Notes: generated from the letters alone by a model not told the origin. Positions 1 through 15,400 are shown, counted from the first letter of the stretch. The stretch is 64,000 nt of DNA from Rhea pennata (GCF_028389875.1 NC_084663.1:119497801-119561800), one strand, 5' to 3'. Translations and numbers: made by a program.

Positions 1-2030
1 GGTATCCATCTTTCCCAGAACAAATCAGCATTATCTCTGTTCTCTGCATCTAGGAAATAAGAACAGAAAGGCATATAAGCAAGCCCAGAGTAAGTCATCA
101 AAAAGAAACAGTGTCGTGGCTAACCAGATTGGAAACTTTGGTGGTCAGGGATTTCAGCAGCAATCGTGGTTGTTACAGCTCAGTGTGTTACAACCATTCT
201 GGTACAAATTTATTTCAGATGAATTTCAACCTCCCTTTTGCCAACAAGAAAGGGGTAATCAATAACATTGACTTTTTATTCTTTTTACTCTTTTTCTTAG
301 TATTATACAACCAGTTGTAATCTTATTTATTTGGGCAATAAGGCCTTTAAGGGACTTTGATCAGCCTGGTTGAAGTTTCTTCAAAGATTAACTGACGTTC
401 TTTAAAAGTACATCAGTTTCCTCTTAAGCAGGTATTTGCTTACCACGTAACTGGGTGTCGAGTGCTATGTAGTTATAAAGTTTGCTGGGCTCAGCTGTAG
501 ATTTCCTTAAGACATACTGCTGACATCACTGAGTCTCCTCTCAGACTCTTTTCTCTCTCTCTCTCCCCCTCCCTCCCTCTCCCTTCCTCCCTCTCTCCAG
601 TTTCTTTATTCAGGTAATTCCAACTCAGACTTATTCCAACTTGTTTTGACTGACAGTGAGTGAAGGGAGACCTTCTGATTTTTTTTTTTTTTAACCATGC
701 ACATGTGCTTTATTGAAAAGATATCCAACATTTTATAAAAAAAGATTGTTTGACTTGTCATGACGATAACATCTAGTAAGGAATCTGAACATTGCTCTTC
801 TACAGGTAAGAGGTATTTGTCAAAATATGCATACATGTTTAACAGTGCTTTGGAAACTTTGAGTGGGACTGAAAGCTAATGAGTAGGTTCTTTTCTTACT
901 TTTCACTTATTTTAATAATTTAAGGATTTAGAAACTGTCTGTAAAAGAAAAATGTGTTTATAAGATAATGCCTGCTTGTGAACTTTGAGATACAGGCAGT
1001 TTAACAATGATACAGTAAAAGCTGTCATGTTTTGGTCTTTCCACTGATGCAAGCTACTGCATGTGAGGTTTGTAATGCCTGTGACTGATATTTTTGTATG
1101 TTGGGGAGGGAGGCAGATATTGGATCTATCTTTGTAAATGTTTGCCTGTAAGAACCTTTTTCTTAAAGAAAGAGATAGTTCTTTTTATAGTATTAGGAGC
1201 ACATCTCTCATTTAGTTGCAGCTCCTTTTTCAATGCAGAAATCAGTTTTAGTTGACATACTGGGAAAACTTGCCTGGAACTTTATACAATCCCTGTTACC
1301 TATCTGTGTAAGAAAAGATTATGTCAGTTTTCTGTGGTAGGTGCAAGGAATGTAAACATGTCTGTGTTGGAGAACATTATGCATTTTCTTCCAACTTCTG
1401 CATGTGTCTTCTTAGTACTTGTTTACAACAGGTTTGGCTTATCCTCAGTAATCATAGTCTGAGGCTGTGGTGCAGATTCCCCTCTCCTTCAGTGTAGCTT
1501 GTTTTTGCCTCCCTTTCAATTTTCTTGTAGGAATTATGCTTTAAAGAGATTTATAGATAAGTTCTCTCTTTCCATGACGTGCCGGTTGCAAAAGGGAACA
1601 AAGCTGGCTTTCCTTTGTGAAACAGGAGTACTTACATTACTTTTTAACTAACCTTGTTTCCACAATTGCCTTTAGCTGTATTATATTTAGAGGCAACTCT
1701 AGGGTCTTTCTGATCATAATGTCTGAACACCTACCTGCAAGCCTTTTGTTTATGCTCTTCGGTGATATTTTGACCCATGATTTCTTCTTTTAAAACCGGG
1801 AGGGAGAAGGGGCAACTTGCTGTTACAGAAATGTCTTCTTTATTTCCTTTGTTGTAAAATGTCACTATGCTCTCTGCGCTCTCTAATAATCAATTTATGG
1901 GGGCAAAGGGGGAGGGGGAAAAAGCCTGAAATGTAGCTCAGTGCAGCTCGTTGGACAGTACAAACTGGCATTGCTTTTGTAAAAAGTGGAGTGTAGACGA
2001 GACCAAAAACTTCTCCAAGAATTCCAGTCC
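1..2030. other. KCNJ15 upstream/intronic sequence, no coding exon seen
   Basis: This is noncoding sequence with only chance open frames under 90 codons. It holds a CT-rich tract at about 546-598 and several short T and A runs. Two good splice-donor-like sites lie on the + strand, after 805 (ACAG/GTAAGA) and after 2031 (CCG/GTAAGTGAG). The second is discussed in the findings as a possible end of a KCNJ15 5' exon. No promoter motif or CpG island is convincing. Confidence 0.5.
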
Positions 2031-2489
2031 GGTAAGTGAGGCATGGCCTAGAGACAAAAACAGCAGCAGATGACTTGGACTTCAGTCTTCCAACAAACAC
2101 ACAATACTTCAGTCCTGTTACTTTTTATAGAATTTCAAGTGAAGACAAATAGTTCTTTTTATCCCGGCTTCTTGTGCAATGAAACAAACAAGTCACCAAC
2201 CCGCAGCCCCAGTAGGAGCCGAAATTTCTGTTTGTCCAAATTTTACTAAAAGCAGTCCAGGGCATTCTTCCCTCCCCCTCCCATTTCTCCTAACACACAC
2301 AGTTCACACAGACAGGCTGTATTCTTTGGGAACAGGTAGAGACCAAAGCTGTGAAGTACCAGACGGTACTCTTGTAAGGGGCCAAGAAAAACAGAAACTT
2401 AACTGTTTTGCATGTTGAACCTCAGAATATTTTGAAATAAATTTTGATTCACTTTGTTTCCAGGAAAAACAAAGAAAATTTGGGGATGA

Positions 2490-2515
<26 letters not shown>
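2490..2515. repeat. Poly(T) tract, 26 T
   Basis: An uninterrupted run of 26 T residues. No recognisable retroposed gene body lies on its 3' side when read as poly(A) on the - strand, so it is called only as a homopolymer. Confidence 0.95.
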
Positions 2516-2521
<6 letters not shown>

Positions 2522-5500
2522 TGGAGGGAAAATGTCTTTCTCTTATTGGCTGCACTGTGTATATAAGAAAAAGAAAAAAACATTGGCTGGAGCATCAAAC
2601 AGTTAAAATCAAACTTTCCAGTCCAAGTCAATTCACTAAATGTTAAATAGTTGAAAGCTGCCTTACTGCTGAGCTGTCCGTAACCCTTTGGAATGAGGGA
2701 ACATTCGTGACTTATTTCAATGAGTTACTACAGGCTTGAGGATCATTTTTGCACTCAGTATATTTGTACCATTAATGTAGTAAATGGCTTAGAGTTAAGC
2801 ATGTGCATGCTCTCGGAGTAAAAAGGGCACAGTTGAAAAAGGTAGCTCTCTTGTATTGGCTGTACATGAATTGAAATGCCTGGTCATTCTTTTTATATGT
2901 ATCTAGACTGAATGGTGTGAAATACACATGGACGCCAGCCAAAAACAGTGGATACATTACTAATTGGGGTGGAGGAAGGAAAAAAAAATAGAGTATAATA
3001 ACCCCAGCATCTTTCCCTCCAAAGCACATGAAGTTGTCTTTGCATGAGTAGCCCACCCTGACCTTCACAGAGAATTAGAGGTCGAGGTCAAGGTCAGGCA
3101 GAGATGGGGCAAGCAACAACATGTGTGCTCTAAGTATTGTCACCCTTTACTGGACAAAAGAAACACTTTGACACAAAGAGGGTAGGTGTTTGGGATAATG
3201 CAGTTTGAGTCATTTTTACGTGCTGGGAAGAAAAGTGGCAAATCCCATCTTTGACAGAACCATTTGCAAACCTTGGGCTGCCTTGAGGAAAGGTTGAAAC
3301 TGGACTACTTGGGTGTAGGTTGGAGCTAGTGTGTATCTCAGAGGCAAGCACCTCGCCACTACCCAAGTTTCTGTGTCTGCAGGACAGCCCTGGGGATACT
3401 TAGAAAGATCTGTGAGCTTCCCAGTCACCATGGCTTGAGCATCCCCTTGGCCTCCTTGCTTAGGAGGTCTGACTCACTTCATTATTTCTTGATGGTCAGC
3501 ACTACCATCCTTCAGTTTTGCAATGATTCATTTTGACCTAGGCTTTTCCTTGCCCGGGAAGCCCTCTCCCTCCCGTACCATGTCTGCCACAGATGAAGCT
3601 GCCAAAGATTGTGAGGTGTGAGAAAGGGCTGCCTTTCTGCTCCCTCCCTTGTGGGCTCTTTGATTTAGAAAGTTTTTTCTTCCACTTAGTCCAAAGTAGT
3701 CCCAGCAATTGGAGATACTACATTTTAGCTGGCTTTTAAAGAGGAAAGGGAAGCATAAAACCTGGGATCTCAAGCTTGGTGCCTTTTAAAACCACATATC
3801 TCCTTCATGGTTTGTTTTTCTCACAGAGATTTTCAGCTGGATTTGTCCACACTTAGAAAGCCTTGGCAAGCCACCTTCAAATTCCCTTTGTGAATCAATG
3901 ATAAAGCAAATTAAGTTTTGACTGGAACAATAGTATGGCCTGATTAGATTAATTTAATCTCCATTGCCTTTACTGAGGTGATTCACTCTGGATTAGGTCA
4001 CAGGTTATAGGCTATCTCTCTAGTTTATGTTTTGAACTTTTCCTTAACTGCAGTTAACACTTTCGGATTGAGGCTACATGATAAAAATGTCTATTGAATA
4101 AATTAGCGTAATCTATAATGAAGTAACATATGAAATAGTGCACCTGTTTAAATCACCTATAAAGTATATACTTTGACTAGAGCAGCATGAACTGATGAAG
4201 AGAAATGGGAAAGATTTACTATGACCAAAGTTTCCCCTTTCCTCATTAGTACTACCCAGCCAGACCCCTGCCCCCCCAAAAAAAGTAATAAAGAAGTGAT
4301 GTACCCACTGACCAGTAAATGAACTCCTCCTGCTTAGATGATTTTGTTAGCAGTCACCATTTTCCAAGAAATTTTTTGACCAAAAATGTTTCTGTTTTTT
4401 GTCTGATCTTGTCTGTAAAGATCCTCTTTATCGCTCCCCATTTTATGCCTAGTGGTGATCCCACTCAAAGCTTCCTACCTTCTTCCTACTCTTAATTCTG
4501 ATATTTTTCATGCCAACTATCTTCTTCTCAACTCCTCTCCAGCCTCTCACCCAGGCTTGAGTTTCATGCTGTCTTATCCAGCAATAATGTTTGCTGAAGG
4601 TATCCTTCCTCAAACGCCTCTATCCTAAACCTGTTAACAATTCCCTGTGCTCACAATAAACAACTAGATCAGAAATCTGTCTAAGGCAACAAAAAATAAA
4701 AGAAATGGGGGAAGACAAGCAAAAGTGTGCTTTCTGAGACTTTCACATTTGAATAAGGCTGGGCTTCATTCCCACAAGAAGGGTATACCAGCATATTTGA
4801 GCAGGTGTTTGGGTGATTGCAACTTACAACTCTATTTCATTTTCTTAAGCAAATTACAAAACATTCATTCAACATACAAAAACAGGAGATGAAAGAAAAA
4901 TTAAAGTTTTCAAGGCAATTTTTAATTTTTTCGGGCCACCTGTTTGTGGCCACTACGGTACATGGTAGTTGATCTCAATTTGATCAGGCTTACTGATTTT
5001 ATATCAGGACTCCTCTTTCTCTAAGATTACGTAGAAAAGCAATTGTCACAATGGACTTCATTTATGAGTTATAAATTAACAAAGTGAATGTCAGCTCATG
5101 GGTACTGCCCTTCAATATGCTGATTACTTGTTGTGAAAAGTACAACATGAAAGGTGCTGAAAACTTGTCAAGGCATAAAAAGGAGTCAAAGACTGAAATG
5201 GGTTGGAGCGTGAAATGCTTCCACAAGACTAGAGGTGAAGGAGCACAATTCAGGCAGGTGTGGGAAAGCTAACACTGCCATTTTTATCTACATGTAATGG
5301 GCAAACAAAAGGATCTGGGTCTGGTTCTCATTCACATTGTGTCCCCTTTACACTGCCATGGCAGATGTAGAGGCTGGAAGTGATTCTTCAGCCAGTGGCA
5401 TCACACCATGAGCACCAAGTTGAGATCTGCCTGGTTTCATCAGTGAAAACAAAATTCAAGAAGCAAAATTCAGAAATTTATCCCATACTTCTTTCTGTTA

Positions 5501-6060
5501 GGTTTGCAGAAGTCCAAAGGTCTATTGCACTTCTAGGGTTCCTAATGGTATATTTTATTTTATCATATTTTATCATTCCTCAGCTTCAGAAGAAAACAAT
5601 GGTCAAAGTTTCAGAATTTGCTGAGTTCCTAAAACTCCAAGTGCTATTAGTAGAAATTAGTTCTGATCATCAGCTTTGATCAGTTTAAGATGAACCATGC
5701 TGAGTGACTCTGATTTTATCTTTTCTTTCTCAAATAATTACTAGCTGCACTTTGCTGAATGGGAGGTAGGACATGGTGAAAACTGGGGGTACACTTGAGC
5801 AGCACTGCGAGAAGAGGAACTTCAGAGAAAAGCAGTGGTGAAAAAGATGCAGGATGTTAGTGGATGTGAAGAAAAAGTGGTGAAAAAAGATATAGGATGT
5901 AGATTGTTTTCAAAGTCAGCCCAGATATCATTTTTGGAAGTGCACAGATAAAAGCAGCCTGGATCAGGACACCCTTTACAGCACAAACATGATGAACCTG
6001 AGTAAGGTGATGAAACCATGTAAGGTATTGGGCAAGATTGCTGGGTCTTTTCCTTTTAGT

Positions 6061-6106
6061 ATTTTATTTTATTTTATTTTATTTTATTTTATTTTATTTT
6101 ATTTTT
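6061..6106. repeat. (ATTTT)n microsatellite
   Basis: About nine perfect copies of the pentamer ATTTT. It is likely length-polymorphic between individuals. Confidence 0.95.
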
Positions 6107-9100
6107 ATATGCTAATTCATATGAATTTTTCAGGCAAGGAGAGTGTTATTTTCCTGTTCATACTGGTATGGTGGGCTTGGCTACTAGCATTCATCATGGG
6201 GGTGTCTGTACACTAAGCAGATGTATAAAAGCTGGACATAGTGGCCAGGGATTGTTGAGCAAGCTGACTTGTGCTAGGGAATGTTAATGGCAAGAACCTG
6301 TAAAACAGAGCAGACTTATCCCTGTATCTTGTTTTAGATTCCTATATAGCTTGCTTTTAAAAACAAACCTTACTTATCTGCTTCAGTGCAAAATTTACAT
6401 TCTTGTACAGTAACTAAAATATAACTGTGATGGGAAGAGTACATTATGCTGTTGAATCTTGCACTGGATTCTGCATCCACCACACCATCTTCTACGGGAT
6501 TTGACATGAAAGGCTTCATCAATGTGACTCAGACTGATATATACCCATCTAGGATATTCCAGCTGAAATGCACACATTTGCTATATAATTTAGATGTGTA
6601 AGCCTGATCCTTCCAGGAAGAGTGTGATTACCTCTGTGTACACTGGAACAGCTGATTCTCATATGGGCAATAAACTTGACATCTCTTAGAAGCACTAGTC
6701 TTGCTATACAGAAGCACAGGGTAAGATTAATTTCAACTGTCTAAAAGTTACAGATCTTGTCTCAGATGGTCAGCCAGATTCACTCCATAGGCACCACAAG
6801 AAGATGGGCACCTCCAGGTGTTTGAGGAATAAGGGGCATGCTCATTGGGTGGAGATGTCCAGCTCTCTCCACTAACTCTGATGACTTAGAGAACTAGTTT
6901 GAACTGGACAGAAATCTTTTAGAGACTGTTTTTTAACCTAAAGAATCCAACAATTGACCTTATAGCATATAACTGTTAGAAATGTCTGAGTTTGGCAGAT
7001 AGTTGGCAATCGAGTTAGAACTACTGCCTGATAGTTTCAATGAGGTTTCAAATATCTGGAATTCCCAGGCAAATTTTAAAGCAGCAAATTTACAAATTTC
7101 TCATAGAAAAAGCTCACTGGTAGATAAAAAAGGAGACATGCAAAGTACCCCAGGTGTATGATAGCCAGAGCCATTCTGGAGAAAGGGTGCCTCCAAAAGA
7201 AGAAAATCACTTGGTATCAGTGATGATGCTGGACGTAGCCCATAATCTAATTATGTTATTTTTCACCATGTTGTAGGTCTGGAGTGTGCTCTGCAGTGTG
7301 GTGAACAAAGAACAGGAAAACTTTAGTTCTGCTCTGAACGATTTCAGATCCAACAGCAAGTGAGGCGCACTGCAGCACAAATGAGGTACTTAGGCAATAG
7401 GCAAACATAATGACTAGCAGATGTTTATTAAAGCTGGAATGTGTTGCAAAACAGGTGCATTTTCAGGATTTGGTTTGAAGCTGGTGGGGGGTGAATTTTA
7501 TGTATGTCAAATGAGCAAACTATTGTTGAATGGCATAAGAGATGTCTAAAAGATGAAGGGAGACAAAAAACACAAGGAGTAGGTATTGGTGAGAAAGAGG
7601 AGTGGGATGCCAAAAAAGAGCAGAAGAAAGCAGAGCTACGGGGAGCCTGGGCTGTAGCTGTAGAAGGGTGAGGCTATGAGCTTTATGGGTGTGAATTAAT
7701 GAAAGGGATATCTCCAACATTGAAAGGGAAAATTATGGTCAAAATAGTAGGAAGGAAACATGTTTTTTTCCCTAGAGTTTTGAATGATTTCATTATGGGG
7801 TAGATGAGAAGGACAGTGAACAAGAGACCTGTGGGGAAATGGCTAATTGATTAACTGAAATCCTGGGTGATTCAAAGTGGAAAAGACAGATTTTGAAGAT
7901 GCTGTACCATCAAGTGACCTATAGGAAAGAAGTTTACACTGTACAGTGAGTGGGGTAGCAGAATCACTAGCAGGCAAAACGTATCCTTTCAAACAGGGTG
8001 AATTTGACAGGATTTCACTAGGGCAATGAATGCAAGGATTTTCTGTACTGCAATTAAAATGTTATCTGCCTGGTGGAGTCATGCTGCTCTGGGACTTTCT
8101 AGCAATGGTGTTGTCTTAACCCCATTTGAAATATGTTGCTGCAGTTTAATATATTTGTAGTCTTGCTTAACTACTCTTTACGATCAAAAGAGAATCATAA
8201 TGTGTTCTATACTAAAAGCTAGGTGCGATTTCTTTTTGTGGTACAATGTAGTGTTTTCATTTACAGTAATTATGTAATTCCAAACTCATCGTACATTCAC
8301 GTATCTTTAACAATTGTCTACAAAATATGAATTAACTTTGTTTTGGATTTCAGGTCAATAAGACTAGAGTAACACACAAATATTTACTAGGATAGGTAAT
8401 ACATTTCCCATGAAATGTGTTTTTCAATGAAGATAGAGCTTTATTAAATTAAAAATTACAGGAAAAGTACAGATGGTTGGAGATCCAAAAGTCTGATTTT
8501 TCAACAAGTAGAATGGAAACTGTATTTTCCTCATACCTCTGTTATTCTTTATGCCTGGACTCCTGTATGAGGTTGTATTTCCATTGACGTACCAAACCTT
8601 ACAATAAGGCAACAGAAAGTAATTGGTGAATGGTGATAATTTTTTTTCTCATAAATCAAGCTGCTTGGAAAACATCAAAGTGACTTCTAAAATTCATGGC
8701 ATCTGGAAAACTTGCAAAAAATAAGGTAAAAGTTGCTGAATATTGTAGAATTTTAAAGTAAGTTTAGGGTATCCTGCATACAGTAGGAAACCATTCTCAG
8801 CAGAGCATGAACAATGTTCTATTCAATCTAATTACTTCAATGATCAAAGCTAGACTTTCTCGAGTTTCCAACTATAAAAGATTGTTAAGCTTTTGAGATG
8901 ACATGGGATCATAAAGGAACAGTCATAAAGATAAGATATGTGTAAACAAACAAGCATAATAACCTCCTTTGAGCATAAGGAAATATAATAAGTTTGAAAA
9001 ACAGCATGAGCCTTTTTTCTCTTTTGAGCATGTTATCGCCGCTTTTTAAGCTTGTTGCAGCGTAATACTATAAAGCTTCTACAGGAGTTCCCAAGAAACC

Positions 9101-9417
9101 ATAGGACAAAGAGAAAATTAATAGAGAATAGCACAGTTATGGCCCCAGATCTTAATAATGTGGACAGGCTTTGCTTCTGTTATCTTCCCTTAAGAGAAAC
9201 AATCTGTTTATTGCACTGAGTTCACGTGTCACTGAACCAGCCAGGAAACTCAGGTGGTCTTTACAGCAATAACAGGGCAAGATTTTCAGCTGAAAGTCTT
9301 ATGGGCTGAAAATGCAGATTTAGGTCAGATGAAAGATTTCATGAATTCATGTTGACAAGATGAAACAGCTGAAGAAGTCTGAAATTTAGAGTGAAGAAGC
9401 CTGAAATCAATTTTGAG

Positions 9418-9421
<4 letters not shown>

Positions 9422-9450
<29 letters not shown>
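9422..9450. repeat. Poly(A) tract, 29 A
   Basis: An uninterrupted run of 29 A residues. The preceding bases (9371-9410) contain two near-identical short units (GAAGAAGTCTGAAATT and GAAGAAGCCTGAAATC). No parent gene for a retrocopy was recognised. Confidence 0.95.
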
Positions 9451-9452
<2 letters not shown>

Positions 9453-12400
9453 CATTTTGACATTGTGGAAGTAAGATATTGTTTCATTTCAAACAACATT
9501 TTCCTTGGTCACCTGATTTAAATTACAGACACACATGCACATCTATATGAACGTCAAAGCAAAATGAAAAGTTTAGTTTTGGTTTGAACAAACACTGTCT
9601 TCAGTCCAAAATAATTTTTTTTTTGTTTTGCCAGAAAAGTAGAAGCTTTTCTTTCAGTTCAGCCTCAACACTTTTTTTGTTTGTTTTGATATTTCGGTTT
9701 GGCCAGAAAATCAAAAACATTGATGTGCACCAATACATTCATGCTATTTCCTCCCTTTCAGAAGCCACAGACTCTGCAGCAGACTGAGGGGTCTGTGTCA
9801 TGGAAATTGGCAGAGATTGAATAATTTGGGAGAGCAATGAGGAAAATAAGTACTCTCTTTCCTCTGATTCCTTGGGAGTTTATCTGGAAGACATACAATC
9901 TAGGTCTGTATAGTGTTCCAGGCAACATACTCAGGAAATATTTTTTTATCTAAAAAAACTGTATTTTTCCCCAGTTTTGCAATTTGAGAGTGACAATGAG
10001 GTTCTGTACAATGATAACATTTTATTGACCTAAGGACTAAACACTTAACTTAGCATATTTTCATTTCAGTCCCTTTGTGAAGGGATGCAAAACAGCCCAC
10101 GTATTTAAATCCACAAGCTAATTTCAGCTTATCTTGGCAGTTGAATAGAGGCTTCAAAAATGGTGTTCCAACAAGCTTCATGAAACTAGGTGGTTCTGTA
10201 AGTGGGATAGACTTTATTAATGCCTTCCCAGAGAAACCAAGCAGTCTAGCCTTAACTAGACGTTAGAGAATCCACCCAGGAGACTTGCACTAATGAATAC
10301 CCCCCACCATGCTCCTGTTGCCTCCTGGTTTCCTTGCCCTGGAGCCAGGGTGGCAGCAGCATGTCCCACCTTGCCCAGGGGCCCCCCAAGAGCTGTCTGC
10401 TAGGGAGAGCCACCCAAGGGGCTGGTTTCAGGGTGATGCGGGTTAGAAGAGGAGCTCTTTGTTGTCAATCTACCACCTTTCACAGAGATGCTCATGGCCT
10501 GAAATACCCTATTAAACGGAGCATATAATGATGCAGCTGAAAACTGTCATTTTCTTACAAAGCTCCCTAATGCCTTCTCCCTCTTGAGCTTTCAATTTTT
10601 TCATCCCGCTCATAAAACATCAATGCATTCAAGAGTGTTCCTGGAATAATTCGTATGGACAGAACGGAGACACACAGCAGGCAGCAGTTTATGCTGCTTT
10701 ATAATCATTGATTTTTAAGTCTCCTCAGCCCTCTGCATTTACAGCCTGGAGTTCCAACCAAGTGCTATGGGCTCAGATACAATGCACCTTCATCCATGGG
10801 CAGAACCAGGGTATTCCCACAGACACTGTGACTCTCTCACATTTCTTCTGAAACAACAGGTACAACCAAATCCTCTGGATGCCTTTCCTCTTGCTCTCCT
10901 ACCTCTACTCCCCTCCAAAAATACGTACAGAAGTGGAAAAAATGGCATTTTTCCATTCATTGCATGGAGAATATGAAAACTTGGCACACAAGTGAGCTAT
11001 GTACTGGAATTTGGGTGGGTCTAGGAAAAAGCACAGACTTCAGTGGAAAACATATATGGGTGTGTCTGTGTGAGAAAAAGTCTTTTAAACTATAAATTAA
11101 CCACATCCATGGATTGGTCAGGAAAGAAAAAGAAAATTATCCTGAAATAAAACTCTCAGTTAGTACTGGAAATAAGCACCACTACCCCAATATGAAAGTG
11201 CCAGTGGCATTTTAAATGTGGCACTGCACATTTCAGAGAGGCAGGTGAAGGCCTCAGTTTTATACACCAGTGGGGTGTTTTAGCTCTTCATAGGATCCCA
11301 GTCACTATTTTCACTGTCACAGAGGGCTCTGTCTGCAGCTTGGTGCCCCTCGGTGGATGGTTGAGGTCACAGGTAGTGGCCAGGGCCAGGATGGATTCAG
11401 AAACTAGGACCTGGGGTCCATTGGCCCCTTTGCCAGCTGTAGTTGCTGGTCATTATGGGTATGCCTGAGACCAATCGCTTAAAAAGCTTATTCTGTGTCA
11501 AGATCTACAGACTTTATTAAGGGAAATAAAGGCACTACGGGAAACATGTGACTGAAGATGCATTCAAAACCAGCGGTTTCAAAATCTGCTGTAGATACAT
11601 CAAAATCTCCCAGATCAATCCTTTATGTTTGCAATTGCTTGTGCTCTACAGAACAGGCAACATGTCGTTCGTGAGAACATACAAACCATGACGTATTATT
11701 TTTAAAAGACGAAAATGAACCTATGTTCATAGTGCATGTATATGTTTGCCTATAAAATATCATACACCCTGATTTTATTGGGCAGTCTTGATTTTTCATT
11801 TCATCATTTAAAATGTTTAACAACCTTTTTTTTTTCTTCAGTAGCTACCAAATACTTGTTTGAGATCAAGTAGAATTTACTCTCTGTTTACCAGGCCCAG
11901 GCAATCCAGGGAAATGGGTGTTTGGTGTGATTTAAAATCTTTGTAGTAAAGAGAAAATGGAATAGGAATGAAAATTTTTGAAACTGCTACATCCCTCAAA
12001 GAGAATGCCTACCACACTAATTCTGTAATTCACAATAAACTCATTCATTATTAAAAAATAACTAAATAATACGCACATATCTCTGCTGTGCCAGCAACAT
12101 CATCTAGGTGGATCACTGCATTGCTTAGAAGACATCCAATTTAAAAATCAGTAGGTTTGGGTGAGGGAAATATTGTTATTTTGTCTCACAGGCTGCATTT
12201 TGCTAGCATAAAAGAAGAATCACTTTCTGGAAACATTTTCCTCTGTGTGAACTTGTTCACACAGGTAGGGTAATTCTTCATAACCAAATAACTTCCTGAG
12301 AAAATCAACTTGTAACAAGTTTTAAGATGAAACCCTGACAAACCTATCCTTCTTCCTTGGAAATGTGTTTTGCTGCATTGCAAAAATCGTGAGGCCAAAT

Positions 12401-15400
12401 TCACTGGTATGTTCTGGTCATGCAAAGAAGCCATAAATCTAGCTTAATTAGCAGGTTACGCAGCATTTATTGTTACTCTGCCTAACTGGAGCAGCACAAA
12501 GCAGCTACACCATACAGATAAGAGACAGCCAGAAGCCACCAGAAAGGGAAAGCTCTACGCGTGTAACACAGTCCATCCTCCTGCTGGGTCAAAGTGTGCT
12601 CTGTTTGCCCACTTAGATTTGATTCTGTCTGCATTAGACACTAGAAAAACAAAAGACCACCTATATACTGACCTTCTAAATAAAGTGTTTTTTCCCTGGC
12701 CAATTTCCTTGCCTTTTGCAGTCATACACTGATTCCTAATAGTTCTGAAGTTTTAACATACGTAAAGGAGGCAAAAAATATTTTGATGTACAATTCCTTC
12801 ATAGAGTGTTATTTCAGTTTTGAGATTTAATGATTATATAGAGATGGAAAGATATAAAAATGATTATTTCACAAGTGCTTGTGAGCATGGGCATATGGTG
12901 GGATACCTGTAATGTACTCAGGTTATTCCTCTATCAGTGTAACCTCTCATTGTACTGGCTAAAGCAGTGCTGTATGCTGCTTTCAAGAAATGCTGCTTTT
13001 ATATGGTGAAAACATGCTGTAAAATCTGCCATAGCAGAAGTCTGACACTCTCCAGTGAGCCTCACCTCATTGCCACACCTACACTGAGCTGTGAAAGCCA
13101 TGGTGTGCCACGACTAATTAAAAAACAAAACCCAACTTGACTAGGATACAGGGCATGCATCATGCAATGAATCGGCATCACAAATAGTAATTAAAGAAAG
13201 AACTGCTCAGCCACCAGTTGGGTTCATATGGCATGGGTGACATGCAGTTAAGAGCTCAGGTCTTTGCTCATCAGAACAAGAAAAGTGTTTTGGTGTTTGA
13301 CCTGATGCCCAAAATTGCATTTGTGGCTCAAGGTATCTGCAGTCCAAGAAAGAAACCAAAGGCACAAAACATTGTAAGTGATTTGAAATATTCCACTGCT
13401 ATCAGATAAATGTCTTTCATGTACCTGCGGTAGCTGAGAAACAGGGAGGAAAAGTAGCCCTGAAGAAGGCAACTCACAAACAGTTTAGCCAGCTTTTGTT
13501 AGCAATCAGCAGACTCTTCTGCCTGCCTTTTGCAGAGCCATCACTAGGCACGTTAGTTACCATGAATTTTCAGCCACCTGCTGACATTTAAATTAAAACT
13601 CTGCAGTAACTGTCTGGTTTCGATTTTGTTTGCTTATTTGATTGTTTTTTAAAATGAGACCAGATTTTATTAGACCAACACATGCATTTGGAGAGAGAAA
13701 AATCAAGAAAAGAAACGAGGCAAGCTTTCTCTCCCACAAGCCTTTCCTCAGCTCTGAAACAAAAGCAGCAGATTTCAAGCCGACTGCAGACTAAGTTTAG
13801 CTTTATTATTGTTATTATTTAGTAGTTGAATAGCCATATGTCAACTTGTGAAGCAGTGGGTGAGTACTTTTGAGGTTAAGACCAAGATATTGTCCTGTAT
13901 TTGATGTGACAGAAGAGAAAATCAGAGCACAGCCAGCCTATAGTAAGCAGGACATAACAGTCCTAGAAAATGTAGACAGTAGCTCAGTCTAGTACGTTCA
14001 TGCTCTGCACAAACCTGAATGGGGACTTTACCGAAAAGCCTACTCTGTCAGGCTTAAGAATATGAGCAGTAGGTAGGTTTAGACTCATCATTTTCTGTAC
14101 AATTATAAAAGCAGCCACCATGTGACTAAAACACTATAAGGAAACACAGCCAACCCTCAGCTTTGTACAGAAATGTGAAACTGCCTTGGCTTATGAGTTC
14201 ATATGACAAGATTTACCCAGGTGATATATCAGGTAGCACATGAATACGTATAAAGAGAGGTTAAATAAGCCTCTGGGCAAACAGTTAAACCACTTCGAGC
14301 TCCCACCCTGAAATCTGAGGAAGGAGCAGCGCACGTTCTCCAGGAGCCTTTGTCCAGCAGATCCTCCCCACCATCCAGCCTGTGGCAGCTGTAGCCCAGT
14401 GAGGTGGCTCATCTCTATGCAGTAAAAGGGAAGGCAACAGGATTTTTAGGACATACAGCATTTCTTACAGGAGCCATAGCGGTTGGCTGGCAAAGGTCCA
14501 GTTCCCCAAAAAGGAAGTAAGTACTTAAGTAGGACTTAAGTAGATCTTGGTTGACTAACTGAAAAACTATGATACAGCAAATCCCTGCCCAACCCCTGAC
14601 TAGACCTAGCAGCACTCGAAGTGCACAGATGCTGCAGCTTTTGACTCTTGCTTTGTGAGGTGCCCAGCAGCTCTGCCTTGGGGCAGGCCAAGAAGTGTCC
14701 TATGGAAAGTGCTAAATGGCTCATGTGTCTAAGCCAGAAGAGCCAGAAATTAGGCATTCTGTGGCCTGTCTTCAGCCTTCTCCCAAAATGCCACCTTCCC
14801 TGCTCCTCCTGCACAATAAGGCTCCCCAAACTGCATGGCTGCAGCCACTTTTCTGGTCAAAGAGGGAGGTGGAGGAGATACTCCTTCCTATAGCAATGCC
14901 TCCTGCTTAAATCACACACTCATCATGGACTCACTGAGACCTGAAATCTCTTCTGTCTGAGGCAAATTCTTCCCACATTCTCCCTGACAGGGAGGTTCAT
15001 TAATGAGGAATGGGGGTGATGGGAAGGGGAGACTCTGCAGTTCCCCATTAAGCTGCACTGCTGTACGGATGAGAATTTATAAGGCCAGAAAGCCATCGCC
15101 ATCATGCTTAAAGCCAAGTAGTTACAGTGTTCATCTGGCCAAGGAGGCTGTGGGCCTCAGTCCATGCACCAAAGATGTCTTATGTGCTTATGCTCTAGCT
15201 TCTCAAGGAAAGAATCACCAAAAATGTTTTAACTGGGATGTAGAAACGCCTAAAGCATGTGTTCTTGGCATTGGTTTTGGAAATTGCTATTTTGTTTTGA
15301 CTGACACTCTAAGTAAACAAATAAATAAAAAAGTGTGTTTGTCTGTGGCCAACCTTGAGGAAAACCTCAGCCCAAACAGTTCAAGCCTTGAAAAATTTGA

